From assembly GCA_034766995.1 (NCBI GenBank), contig CM068318.1, positions 8,089,487-8,153,486 of the forward strand: 64,000 bases of DNA, written 5' to 3'. Each line of letters opens with the position of its first letter. The stretch's first letter is position 1. The DNA comes from Acanthacorydalis orientalis. Lineage: Eukaryota > Arthropoda > Insecta > Megaloptera > Corydalidae. Positions 50,901-61,838 of this stretch are shown piece by piece. The translations under genes and the position numbers were made by a program. The notes beneath the pieces are model-generated. The model saw only the letters and a list, made by a program, of their open reading frames with translations, searched no databases and had not been told where the DNA came from.

Positions 50901-51535
50901 GGTCATGGTATTATTAAAAAATTAATTTATTAAGTCAAACGAGATTATTTTATAGAAAAAAAACTAATAAATACATTCTAAAGTCAAATCTATTTCAATG
51001 ACTATGTTGAATTAAAGTATATAAAACTCAATTAAATAAAAATCTAAAACACTCATTATTATTATTATTTATAAATAACTACTGTTTAAACGACAAGATG
51101 TTTTATCAGCCTTTTAATTAAAACTGTTGCATATAGCATGACTTAAATATCTTTAAAAAATTCGTAAATCTTGTAAATTTTGAGCACAATTATACAACTG
51201 TGATTTCAAAAAAATATATATAAAAATAAATATGACTGGTTAATATTTTTGCTACACAATTATTTTTCCAGTCACTTGTACTTTTTATAACATACAATTT
51301 TATTACTAAAAACTATATAAACTACTAAAAAATATGTGTGTGTATTCTATAACGTATTTATTGTTTAATATTTTCGTTAAAAATATTTTTTTACGTTTAG
51401 AACAGAGAACAAAAAACATTAACGAAAACGTTATTACAATTATAATTTGATATCAATAATAAAAAAATACATTATAAGTTATGAAAATCCTCTCTTTCAT
51501 ATATTTATCGGTTCTTCTTAATTTTTCTTATTTTT
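50901..51535. other. AT-rich non-coding sequence
   Basis: I see nothing in it beyond AT-rich sequence. Confidence 0.55.
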
Positions 51536-51680
51536 CAACAGTTCGTGAACTTGCACAAAAGTTAGTCATTATTAATCCAACAGTTCTAGACCACTTAAAA
51601 CGGCTGGGAAAATCAAAAAACCCGTAAATATATATGAATTTGTAGGTCATAAACCACAATTGTTTTTCTAGCAACCTGAT
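51536..51680 (+). mobile_element. Mariner family M1, 5'-truncated end
   Basis: A frame reads VRELAQKLVIINPTVLDHLK then RLGKSKNP and a stop: the second helix-turn-helix of the M1 transposase, aligned to 49549-49600. It then passes the family junction into the 3' terminal repeat, inverted as ATCAGGTTGCTAGAAAAACA at 51680. The 5' part is missing. It preserves the ancestral GRLGK-type motif (here RLGK) better than the copy at 49143. Confidence 0.75.
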
Positions 51681-52047
51681 ATATAAAATATATGACAACA
51701 TAAATTACCTTCTCGAATTATATGAATATCGACATTTATTTGAAGACCGATTTCTTCATTCGCATTTTAACATTTTTCCCTAACATCTAAACGACACAGA
51801 ACACGAAAAGAGATAAAATAAAATAAACGTTCGACCTTTGTTTTAAAAATAATTTCAATCTGTTCTTAGGATAATTTTCCTTTTAAATTAGTTTTGTTAT
51901 CATTCCTTTCTAATATATTCTTGTATTCTACAGAAAATATTACACATGCTTCAACCTTAATCAAATGCATATTTAAAATTTTAGAGTGGATTTTTTTAAT
52001 AAAATAACAGACAAATTGCTCATCTCCCGAAATTTTCTCATAAATTA

Positions 52048-52106
<59 letters not shown>

Positions 52107-52396
52107 GTATGTAGTTTGATTAATGATTTTTGCAGCCATTAATGTCACATTATACAAAATAATAATTTAAATTGAATACGTAATAAAATTTATATCTTAA
52201 AATAACTAGCTACAGAAAATCTCTATCAACGTTTTAAATACTTCTTAAATATAATTACATTACGATATAAATATACGACGCGATTACCGTCATAATAAAA
52301 TGAAAGATTTATGAGACCGTTAAATAATTCCCAACCGCTACCATTAACTACCTGTCTCGTTTGATAACTATGAAAAAGAAGAAAAAAAACACACAC

Positions 52397-52431
<35 letters not shown>

Positions 52432-52479
52432 CATTCTTTTATTATTATTACGTACCATACTATAAAATAATAACAGCGA
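51681..52479. other. AT-rich non-coding sequence
   Basis: AT microsatellites at 52052-52113 and 52399-52431. I see nothing else in it. Confidence 0.55.
52052..52113. repeat. (AT)n(ATGT)n compound microsatellite
   Basis: About 43 bases of AT pass into five ATGT units. Confidence 0.95.
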
Positions 52480-52700
52480 ATTATGAGCGCACGACTTCCC
52501 TTTTAAAGTTAACACATATCAGGCGGCGATTACACTAAAGACAGTAACATGTCTTTGGAAGTAGAGGAGCTAATTGAAGATTTTAAGGCAGATAATTACA
52601 CATGACATCAGCTTCCTCCGTAATTTCAGTCGAGAAATCTCTTTCGCGACATTAAATTAACTATGACACATACACGTTGTGACATGCGCATATATTAACA
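52480..52700. other. Moderately GC-rich patch
   Basis: A slight rise in GC with CpGs (GCGCACGACTTCCC, CAGGCGGCGATTAC, TCTTTCGCGAC) and no long frame. Possible regulatory fragment, weakly supported. Confidence 0.25.
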
Positions 52701-52804
52701 CAGTAATATAAATTAGTACATATGGCGATACGCAAATGTGTGCTTCTATTAAGAAAATTCTTTTCATACATGATATATGCAAGTATGAATATTTTGATTC
52801 ATAC

Positions 52805-52843
<39 letters not shown>

Positions 52844-54128
52844 AATTAATATATCATTTTCAATGCTTCAACATTAAAGAAAAGTTTTTCGGTTTAAGTA
52901 AAACTTTAACACTAGAACTATCGACAGTTGAGACGAAGCTATTTCTACCAAAACCAGTCAAAATTAATGGTCTTTAAAAAAATCGAAATAATAGAATATT
53001 TTTGTATTTATTCTCTTGTTAGTTTCTTACAAAAGGAATTGCATGGTATGTAGTACATTTTTGGTATTACATATTAACCCATTTGAGACCATGTTCCCTA
53101 AATGAGGATTTGGACTTTTTATCACTTACACATCAATAAGAATAATAAATGTAATAAATAATATATGATTTGGTAAAAAAATTCGAAATAAATTTTCATT
53201 TCAAAGTTAAGTTATTCTTATAGTGTAAAGTAAATTGCTGTGTATAAAAAGTTATAAGTGTAACTCAAGAAATCATTACAAATACTTGAAAAAAATATCA
53301 AGCCGAGAAAAAAATATATAAGGAAACGAAATTCAACAACACAAAATGTTCGAAAGACGGATATACACTTGTTGATTGAAAATAGATGTCATGGTTACGT
53401 TACATTTCGTTTTTAAGAAATTGAAAACAGCCGCAAAAAATCTAAAAATAAATATTCACTTTTCAAAAAGACATGGGTATAAAATACACAACTTATTTAC
53501 TTGATGAAATATAAAAAACAGAAGGAAATACAATTGAGATGATAAACATTGTTTTTTATTCATTCGACGTGAAATATTTATCCAACTCTAAGTAACAATA
53601 TATCTTGATACATGTTTTTCGATCTGATTATGTTCTCATATAAAGATTCAATAGAAAATGTTTAGAGGTTAATTATCTATTATTAGCCTAGTCACTAATT
53701 CAATTCGGCATTCATATAACTATAGAGATATCTCACTTCTCTTAGTTTCATTTAACAAACTAATAATATTTTTTTAAAAAAAAGAACGTAAGATTTGATC
53801 ATAAAATAAACAAAAAATCAAATATTTCTTCATAAAAACCAACTATTATATGAAGCTACTGTTTACCAGATCTCAAATAACTTTTTTTAACACATGATGT
53901 ATGGGTTAAAATAAATTTTAATTTAAATGAAACAGAACACCGCATATTGAATATAGTCATTTTTTAAAATATTATTATTAAAAAATACAGTACTCTTATA
54001 AGTTTCAAATCATATTATTTTATTAAAAATATTATTAAATATTACTTCATTATTTTAATGAAAAATCGAAAAAAAACATCAAGAATCATTGTGATTAAAT
54101 AAGGATATAATTTATAATTAGAATTAAT

Positions 54129-54187
<59 letters not shown>

Positions 54188-54428
54188 TACACTCCTAAAA
54201 ATATAATATGAAAATTTTAATATATGTTTTACTTTTTTTAAAAAAAAACTAGAAAACACTACATGGAAACCAATTATGTAAGAAAAAGTGGATTTCAGTT
54301 TAACATCAAAAAAGAAGTCTCAATGCAGAATAAGAAAAGAAAACTAAAATATAATAGTTTCAAAGAATATAATTTTGCAGCCACTGAAAAACAATAAAAT
54401 TTACATAATCCCATTCTTTCTCTCTCTT

Positions 54429-54459
<31 letters not shown>

Positions 54460-55689
54460 TCTTTATTTTTAATTTCTCATAGTACTATAAATTATAATAA
54501 GATCAAAGAGTATTTTTTTGCAACAAGATCTGCAAACAGTTAATTTACAGTTTTTTAAAAACTATAGTGAGATTTTAATGTTCTCCATAACATTGTTTCA
54601 TAACACTTTTTAAAAATAGGACACATAATTAAACGTGTACATATTTCTGTATTTAATTTTCGAATAATTCACTAACTTAATTAATTTATTAGACAACGTA
54701 TAATAAACATATTAATATGTCTCTAAGAAGTACAAGTCTATTCTAAGAACTTCTAAGAAGTACAAGTAATTCACGTGAAAATAGTAATATATCAACACTA
54801 GTGTAGTGGGAAAAAACTGTTGTTTAAAAGACGACCTTATATAAATAAGCTGAAAAGTGTAAACATAGAGACTAATAAATGGAACAGATTAGTTTGTGTC
54901 AAGAATATTAGTGTGACGTGCAATTTTTTATTTCAGTATAATTAATTTGTGTTACGTTCTACATTTAGTTATGATAAATTAAATTATAAATAATATTAAA
55001 AATACTGGCATTGTGTTATAAGAGTCTATCTGTTTTTCGAGCTTCAACAACAATAATAATCATATATATATATATATATGTATGTATTCAATTCATTAAA
55101 ATAATATCGTTTCAATATTGTTTTTTTGTTTTTATGATTAAAAATATTGAAACATGTATTTTATATCTAACATGGGATAAAAATAGATATAGGTTTAGTC
55201 AAACGTTGTAGTGCATTAGTTTTTTTTTAAAATAATGTTTATTTTTTGTTAAAAATGAATTAAATGAAAATATATTCATCAAAAATATTAGAATATATAC
55301 TTTGAAAGAACACTGAATTCTATTTTTTGTAAATTTCAAATCTTAACACTTCTGCGCACATGTCTTGCCTTTTCGCATGTTCCGTTATCCTATTGTTAGT
55401 AATATATTTTTATTTTCATCGAAAGCCGTAATATACTGAAGAAGCAAACAGATTGGATCAAAAAAGAGCAAAGTTAGGAAAACAAACCAGTGCAAACACG
55501 TTGTAAAGTTCATAGTGATTCGAGAGCAATGCTGTAAAGTTAGAATATGTTGACATTGATTTGTTTTCATCGATTTACTCTATTCTTTACTCGCCGTTCC
55601 ACTATATACGCGGTCTAATTCGTCAGATAATCTGCATTCTATGCAAACTTTCAGTTCTTAATCTACATTCATTTCGTTTATTTATTTGA
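52701..55689. other. AT-rich non-coding sequence
   Basis: AT microsatellites at 52806-52838, 54132-54188, 54428-54456 and 55063-55080. No gene or transposon recognised; the frame at 55011-55211 is partly microsatellite. Confidence 0.5.
54132..54188. repeat. (AT)n microsatellite
   Basis: About 57 bases of AT with one GT interruption. Confidence 0.95.
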
Positions 55690-55880
55690 AACAATCTTAG
55701 TATTTTCACAAATCGATTCTTTGTTCACCTTATAAGACACAAACTTTTTCCAATCAAAAATGTTCTATAAATAATTATTAATCATTATATGCCTTTGTGT
55801 TCAGAAGAAAATTTATCATCATTGAAATATGGATAATCAAAAAACAAAATAAATCAAAAATGTTAATTTAATAATTATCG
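55690..55880. mobile_element. Fold-back MITE FB-1, both arms, eroded
   Basis: The left arm has TATTTTCACAAATCGATTC, CCAATCAAAAATGTTCTATA and AATTATTAATCATTATATG. The right arm has TTTATCATCATTGAAATATG, AATCAAAAATGTTAATTTAA and AATTATCGATC. Termini lost. Confidence 0.5.
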
Positions 55881-56068
55881 ATCTGTTTTGTTTGTTACTA
55901 TATTGTATTGAAATATTGTTTTAGTGCTCTTATTTATTTCTTGTCCCTTTCAGTCAATTAGATAGTAATTTTCCTTAATATAATTCGTTTTTTATTTCAT
56001 TTCAATTACTCAAATGTTACTTTCTATTGTTCAGCTAAAACAAATATCTCTGTCGTATAAAACAGAAC

Positions 56069-56071
<3 letters not shown>

Positions 56072-56126
<55 letters not shown>

Positions 56127-56140
56127 TTGTGTGTGTGTAT
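56072..56140. repeat. (AT)n(GT)n compound microsatellite
   Basis: About 54 bases of AT followed by a short GT run. Confidence 0.95.
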
Positions 56141-56319
56141 AATAATATATATTTATTTCTAAAAATATGAAATTCAAATTCAGATGCATACGTTGAGATT
56201 CAAAATGAAAGTGTGTACAGAAAAACTGGTACATGTTTTCCTCCTAACAATCGATCACATACAATACGACTCAATTAACATGTCATAATTTGAAGTCATG
56301 TCAAAAGCACAATTAATAT

Positions 56320-56660
56320 AAATGTATTCTCGTTGCGGACAAGTTGAAGAGACGTCTGTACGTGGCGTAAACATGTTGTGAAACAAACACATACACATAA
56401 CCGACAACAATAATGACTTGATTGCAATTATATTGCATGCTTCTAGGCGATAGTTGAGTCCAATAAAACGATTATTGATGATTTACGAACTAAGTGGTTC
56501 TCGACGGGACACACGCGGAGACGAAGAAAACGCACACGTCCGTCCCTCTTACGTTTCCTTAACGTCCATTCGTCCGTGGGATAAAGTCACGGAGTTTGGT
56601 AGTGTTTGCTATTTGTAAAGAAAACAACAATAGCCGAATGAAACATTACGCCTCACGCTG
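56320..56660. other. CpG-rich island
   Basis: CpG clusters (CTCGACGGGACACACGCGGA, AAACGCACACGTCCGTCC, CATTCGTCCGTGGG) directly before the AT microsatellite at 56682. A small, mostly non-coding-looking island, possibly a promoter. Confidence 0.35.
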
Positions 56661-56678
56661 CGACGTTTGTGTATCAAC

Positions 56679-56799
<121 letters not shown>

Positions 56800-57293
56800 T
56801 TACTATCTGCTGTATTGTTTTTGTGCTCTGATAAATATTTTCCCAAGTTTTAGTTTCGTTTCGTTCTTTTTTCTACGTATTTTATTTTATAGCGGCCCCC
56901 GTCGCTGTTGTACTTATGGTATGAGACGTTGTTATTTTTTTTTCTACTCCTCCATATCGTAAAAGACATTTAAGAGTGTCGGAGCGAGATTTTTGCTGTA
57001 TGATTTATACTTACTGGAGAATAAAACTATTTAACGGTTTCATCTATTTCTCGAATGAACGGCGTGTCGTAAATTTGAATATATAAATATATTTATAAGT
57101 GTAAATATTTTCAAGCTAGCGTACTATGGAATCAGAAAAGTTTTTCAAAGTTATATATATATATATATATAAAGAGAGAGAGACATTGTCAAATTTTCAT
57201 TGAAAGGAAAAGCTTATTTAACATAAACAGTTTACAGAGCATAATAAATGCAATTATTTTTAAATACATAAAAATTGTGTTAACCTTCTACAT
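56800..57293. other. Mixed sequence with a small CpG patch
   Basis: CpG patch at 56890-57080 (GCGGCCCCCGTCGCTG) and an AT/GA microsatellite at 57153-57182. No frame recognised. Confidence 0.4.
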
Positions 57294-57680
57294 CAGTGGT
57301 GTCAAACACGCGACCCGCTAGCATCATGCGGCCTACAAGGCTCTACAATGCGGCCCGCGGCTCAAAACTTGAAGTTTTTATTAAATATTAAGATTTTATT
57401 AAAATAATAAAATAACTAAAATATTAAAATAATAATAAAAAGTAACATGCAAATGGGAAAGTGATTGAAATTCATTGCAACACGGTGCTAAAAGAAAAGC
57501 ATATGAAGTTGGTACTTTAGATTTTTATTTGTACTTTCCAGGACATTTTATTGACATGTGTATATTTTCAGCAATAATCTTGGTAATGATTGATAGTGCA
57601 TACATATATGAAAAAATATTTTCCCTCTTAAAGACTAATAGCATTTCACACAAGTCAAAGTGGCAAATGAACTTTTAACA
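57294..57680 (+). mobile_element. hAT transposon remnant
   Basis: The end CAGTGGTGTCAAACACGCGA followed by CCCGC and GCGGCCCGCGGC is the well-known CAGNGGTGTCAAACTCGCGGCC-type start of hAT elements. Frame 57475-57678 reads KRKAYEVGTLDFYLYF then SAYIYEKIFSLLKTNSIS, matching the hAT C-terminal dimerisation domain pattern (STYxCExxFSxMKxNKS). The zinc finger and catalytic regions between are missing, so it is an internally deleted, dead element. No 3' terminal repeat was found; the next sequence belongs to a different transposon. Confidence 0.7.
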
Positions 57681-57730
57681 TTTATAGAAAAAATATCATT
57701 ATCACAAAAAATTACACCCCAAAGCGTTCA

Positions 57731-57948
57731 TCAGACTTAAACATTTTCGACTTTTATTTGTGAAGTTACATAAAAGACAAAATATATGTCATGAAACAGA
57801 GAACATTTGGACAGTTAAGACAAACTATTCAACAAAAATATACAAGAATTCCAAGAGAGACATTGATGGATGTTTGCAGTTCAATTGTTTGAAAATGTTA
57901 GCAGTACAAGGAAACCAACAGTACACAGTTTGAATATTTGAAATAATG
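57731..57948 (+). mobile_element. Tc1/mariner-type (IS630) transposase C-terminal fragment
   Basis: A frame reads SDLNIFDFYL, a stop, SYIKDKIYVMKQRTFGQLRQ, TIQQKYTRIPRETLMDVCSS, IV. This matches the C-terminal LTPxDFFLWGYxKxxVY ... LRxxIxxxxxxIPRExLxxVxxxxxxR pattern of insect IS630/Tc1/mariner-like transposases; the frame has stops, one at the Trp of LWGY. It is a different lineage from families M1 and M2. Only about 70 residues remain. Confidence 0.65.
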
Positions 57949-58018
57949 TGTCATATATCTAAACATTTACTATGGGTCATTTTAATTTATTAGATTAGGA
58001 TTAATTAAATAAACAAGA

Positions 58019-58019
<1 letters not shown>

Positions 58020-58060
<41 letters not shown>
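58020..58060. repeat. (AT)n microsatellite
   Basis: About 40 bases of AT. Confidence 0.95.
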
Positions 58061-58062
<2 letters not shown>

Positions 58063-58201
58063 ATTAATTTGAAAACTACACACTAGAATGTAACTTATTA
58101 TATTATATACTTGTATCTTATTTGTAAAAAATATTTCACTTATTTTCTATTGGATTCTTACTCACAAATCAGTAAATAAATGATACAGTTCAGAGTAGTA
58201 T

Positions 58202-58331
<130 letters not shown>

Positions 58332-58479
58332 TATTAAGAGACTTAAGAAAATCACAGTAGATTCCATTGATTAAAAATATCCGAATTAAATAATAAATTG
58401 AGATGAAATCAATCCATCTCGATATTTTTCCTATTTAACTTTATGAATCACAAGAGATGCAAAAATAGAAAGAGCTCCG

Positions 58480-58860
58480 GCCGATATTTTTTTTATATTC
58501 TTTTGTCGAACTGTGAAATTAAAATGGAATAAAAGCGTCGATCGACAAACACATTCCGAGGCACAATCCTATTTTCAATTAAATTTGTTCCGTCAATACA
58601 TAATCCAAGCTGGCAACTATACGATAAAGACAAATCCTTAACGCAAATATTAAGAGAAAAACCGGATTATACGTGCAAGTTGATTGGATTTTTGAGATGT
58701 CGAAATCAATTTTCGACGAATTATCAAGTGTACGTATAGACAGGTGATATTGTCTTGTCGCGTAATTCCATATTGACCTGGATATAAGTCGTGTGCATTT
58801 TGTTCGAAAACGATCGAATCTCGACAAAAATTATAAACGTGTTTAAATTGAAAAGAAAAC
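58480..58860. other. Moderately CpG-rich region
   Basis: CpGs are spread through this stretch (AAGCGTCGATCGAC, TTGTCGCGTAATTCC, AAACGATCGAATCTCGAC). Overlapping minus-strand frames at 58579-58862 are unrecognised. Possible conserved element. Confidence 0.3.
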
Positions 58861-59472
58861 ACACACTGAAATTGAATTATATCTGTTTCGAAATATGTAT
58901 TTGTGTCTAGTAGTGTAATATTTGTTTAACAGATTCGAATTTAATATGTCATTGATAATGTTACAAACATTTATTAAAATACTAATCATTAGAAAATTTT
59001 AATTGAAAGAAACAAATATTGATTATTAATAAAACCTCTTTGTACTCTTAATAAATTATTAAATTTTTACTAAAAAAAATGGTAAAACGTGCATATAATT
59101 CTAAGAAAAATGTCATTCGACTCTATTTTTTTGTAAAAACAAAACACACTTCACATTTACACATTTCTGGACGTAGTATCGAAATCTTTTATACGGTCTT
59201 TTCCAATGATGAACTTTTATAAAAAAAAAATATTATTCAACACAATTTTGAAATTGACAATTTTCATGGGTTTTAAAATGAAAAATCCGTGATTTTTCTG
59301 ATTTTTGGACAAACTTATTTTTTTTAATGAAAGAAAGAGTTATAAATTTAGTCTCATTAGAAAGAGATTAGTGATTTTTCAATATATCATCCGAAAGATA
59401 ACGCTCTGAGACCACAGTTTCTTTAAAAAAAACATGAATGGATTCGTAGATCCACACCCGGTTTCAAAAGGT
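58861..59472. other. AT-rich non-coding sequence
   Basis: I see no gene or transposon in it. Confidence 0.55.
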
Positions 59473-59560
59473 TAATAGTGCTCGATTAGTAAACATTTTT
59501 GGTCGAAATCTTTATGATTTATGGAGAAGTGAAGAATTATTTTCTTTAAAAAAAACGATT
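59473..59560 (-). mobile_element. Fold-back MITE FB-1, fragment
   Basis: Right-arm blocks: AAACATTTTTGGTCGAAAT, TATGATTTATGGAGAAGTGA, AGAATTATTTTC. Weak but in the family order. Confidence 0.4.
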
Positions 59561-60059
59561 AGCCCAATTATGAACAAAAATAATCAATTAATCTAATCAT
59601 CAACATACAGCTCATTCCTCTCACTACAACATATTTTAAAACGAAAAGTGACTGTTTAATAACAGTATTTTATGGTCAATTCTTAGTCAGAAAACACGTT
59701 ATAAAAATAAAAAAATAATATTCAGACTTAATATATATAACATAAGAATTTGAAATTCAGTACGTTGATTAATAAGAACATAAACTGGAACAAACATCTA
59801 AGATTAATATTTTTTTGTAAATTTTACTACAACTTAAACATAGGATATAAATTTTTTTATAATGGAATTTTGTGTATCTTATTATCAGTTATTCAAACTT
59901 ACGACCACACTAACCATTTTTTTATGGTATAAACTACTTTTTTCTCAAAAGAAATTCATATGTGTACTTATGCTCGTGTGCACACACGCATATATATATA
60001 TATATATATATATACATATTATGTGTATGTATATATATAAAACACGTCGAAAAATATGA
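59561..60059. other. AT-rich non-coding sequence
   Basis: AT microsatellite at 59991-60014. The frames at 59750-60059 are unrecognised. Confidence 0.5.
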
Positions 60060-60340
60060 CGCAATGCGCAAATACCGTTATTTACCATCCAGTGGATGAG
60101 GTCAGCGGTGTGAACCACTTACGAATTAAACTTTTCGCGGTTTCTTCATTTCTCAACGAAAATCCGAAAGTTATGTATAGCGGGTGATTATTAAAGTTTA
60201 CCATCTGGATATTCATTTACATGAAAAACATGTAGCTTAAATGAGAAAGAATGAAATGTACCAGCGTTATTTGCTAGGTTGTGTTTATGAGCGTTTCAGT
60301 TTTTTTAATAAAAATTTGTACCGACGCTCGCGGTATAATA
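60060..60340. other. Moderately GC-rich patch
   Basis: CpGs around 60060-60190 (GACGCAATGCGC, TTTTCGCGGTTTC) and near 60320 (GACGCTCGCGG). No long frame. Possible regulatory element. Confidence 0.25.
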
Positions 60341-61069
60341 TTTTAGAACTCAATTTATATGCATAGACACTCATACACACACACACACACTGTATTTATA
60401 TATAACTGCTATTAACAATCTTTTTTTATTTCTAAGCAAGAATTTCATCGAAATGAAACAAAAACGATTCAGTTGCTTTTTTTATAATTGACACTTCGTT
60501 TATTTTTACAGTTATGAAGAATATGAACAAAATTGTGATATGAATTATTAAAATATTCTTTTTAATTACCCTTATGATCTTTTTCAGATGGATATTGAAG
60601 GAATCTTGTATACTAGCTTTATATATGTCATACTCAAGTAAAACATCTTGAACATGTTCTTAATTAGTATTTAATAATATTATAAAACATATTTAATTAA
60701 TATTAAATACATTTTAAAAACAGAGCAGGGAATTAGAGATAAACAATACAATATAAATAATAAAAATTGAGAATTAAAAAATAAAACTAAATCATTTTCT
60801 AAATATATAAAAATGAAACATATTCATTGAACAAATAAACACAAATGGCGACCTGATATTTTATATCTTAAAATTATACACCATATCCTGTCTAAAACAT
60901 ATATAAATTGAGCCTAAATCAGATTTTAAAATCAGTGTTCAATATTTACCTGATGATGGCACACGTGCCAAAACTAATAGTGGATGATTGTCACTTGATT
61001 CAAAAGGATGAAGATCACGACGACAGTTTTTTCAACAGGATCACAGGCATAAAAACATACAATTAGTAA
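60341..61069. other. AT-rich non-coding sequence
   Basis: A short AC run near 60374-60390. I see nothing else in it. Confidence 0.55.
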
Positions 61070-61300
61070 AATAGAGTTCTGATGGTGTGATTCAATTCAC
61101 TTTCATAAATGAATTCTTTTTTTTTGCATGAAAATAATATTTTTCTGTAACCTTCACTCTCTGAAGATGATATAATTGCTGTTAAAATCAGCATAGCAAT
61201 AATGAAGAATGATCATTAATGATTTTTCGAACATTTTTGATCAGAAAACAGTTTGTTATTGGTCGCATTAAAAAAGAGTTCATTTTTAAAAACGCACATT
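61070..61300. mobile_element. Fold-back MITE FB-1, both arms
   Basis: The left arm has AGTTCTGATGGTGTGATTCA and ACTTTCATAAATGAATTC. The right arm has TAACCTTCACTCTCTGAAGA, TGATCATTAATGATTTTTC, GAACATTTTTGATCAGAAAA and TTTGTTATTGG. The left core is deleted, which shortens the copy. Confidence 0.6.
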
Positions 61301-61512
61301 TTTTTCTATCGGTTAAAATTAATTCAAAAAATGAAGAATTGTAATACGACACAGCTGAACAAATCTTAATAAAATATATATGCATTTTTATCAGAGTAAA
61401 AAATTTATTTAATTAAATCACATCGGTCTGAATAAACATGAGAAATTGAACAATGTCAACATTTGCAATCAACTAACATCTTGTGATATTTTTATTATAC
61501 TTTTTATTTCAG
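61301..61512. other. AT-rich sequence ending in a splice-acceptor-like site
   Basis: AT-rich sequence ending in a pyrimidine-rich TTTTTATTTCAG at 61501-61512, which has the form of an insect 3' splice site. Confidence 0.4.
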
Positions 61513-61838
61513 ATGACAGACACAGATCCAATAACATATTGTACGCAATCGAAATTTCAAGCTGCATTAGACGAACGTCACGACATCGGCTTGGTCATGA
61601 CACTCGGTTGCGTTTGCTTAGTGTGCGAGCTAGTGTTATGACTTCGGCACCATATGATGCCGATGTGTGTCCCCTCCGACAGCTGCCGGTAAACTTGGTC
61701 GATCCCGCATATCGAACATCATATTTCTGGTCACTGCGGCATGTTTCCTCTAATCGAGATCCAATGATATTGCACGGAACCGGTACAAACAGTTCCTGTT
61801 ACGCATCTGAATGTGTTTTCGCTTTGTACGACCGTTGA
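61513..61838 (+). CDS. Candidate terminal exon after a good splice acceptor
   Basis: GC and CpG content rise sharply just after the acceptor-like TTTTTATTTCAG. Two frames are possible. One enters in mid-codon, is open for 108 residues to a stop at 61838 and reads DDRHRSNNILYAIEISSCIR at its start. The other starts with ATG immediately after the AG (MTDTDPITYCTQSKFQAALD), ends after about 42 residues near 61640 and has a hydrophobic Cys-containing tail (LVMTLGCVCLVCELVL). I recognise neither. The sharp change at the acceptor supports an exon, coding or not, of a gene whose other parts lie outside or were not recognised. It could equally be a lncRNA exon. Confidence 0.3.
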
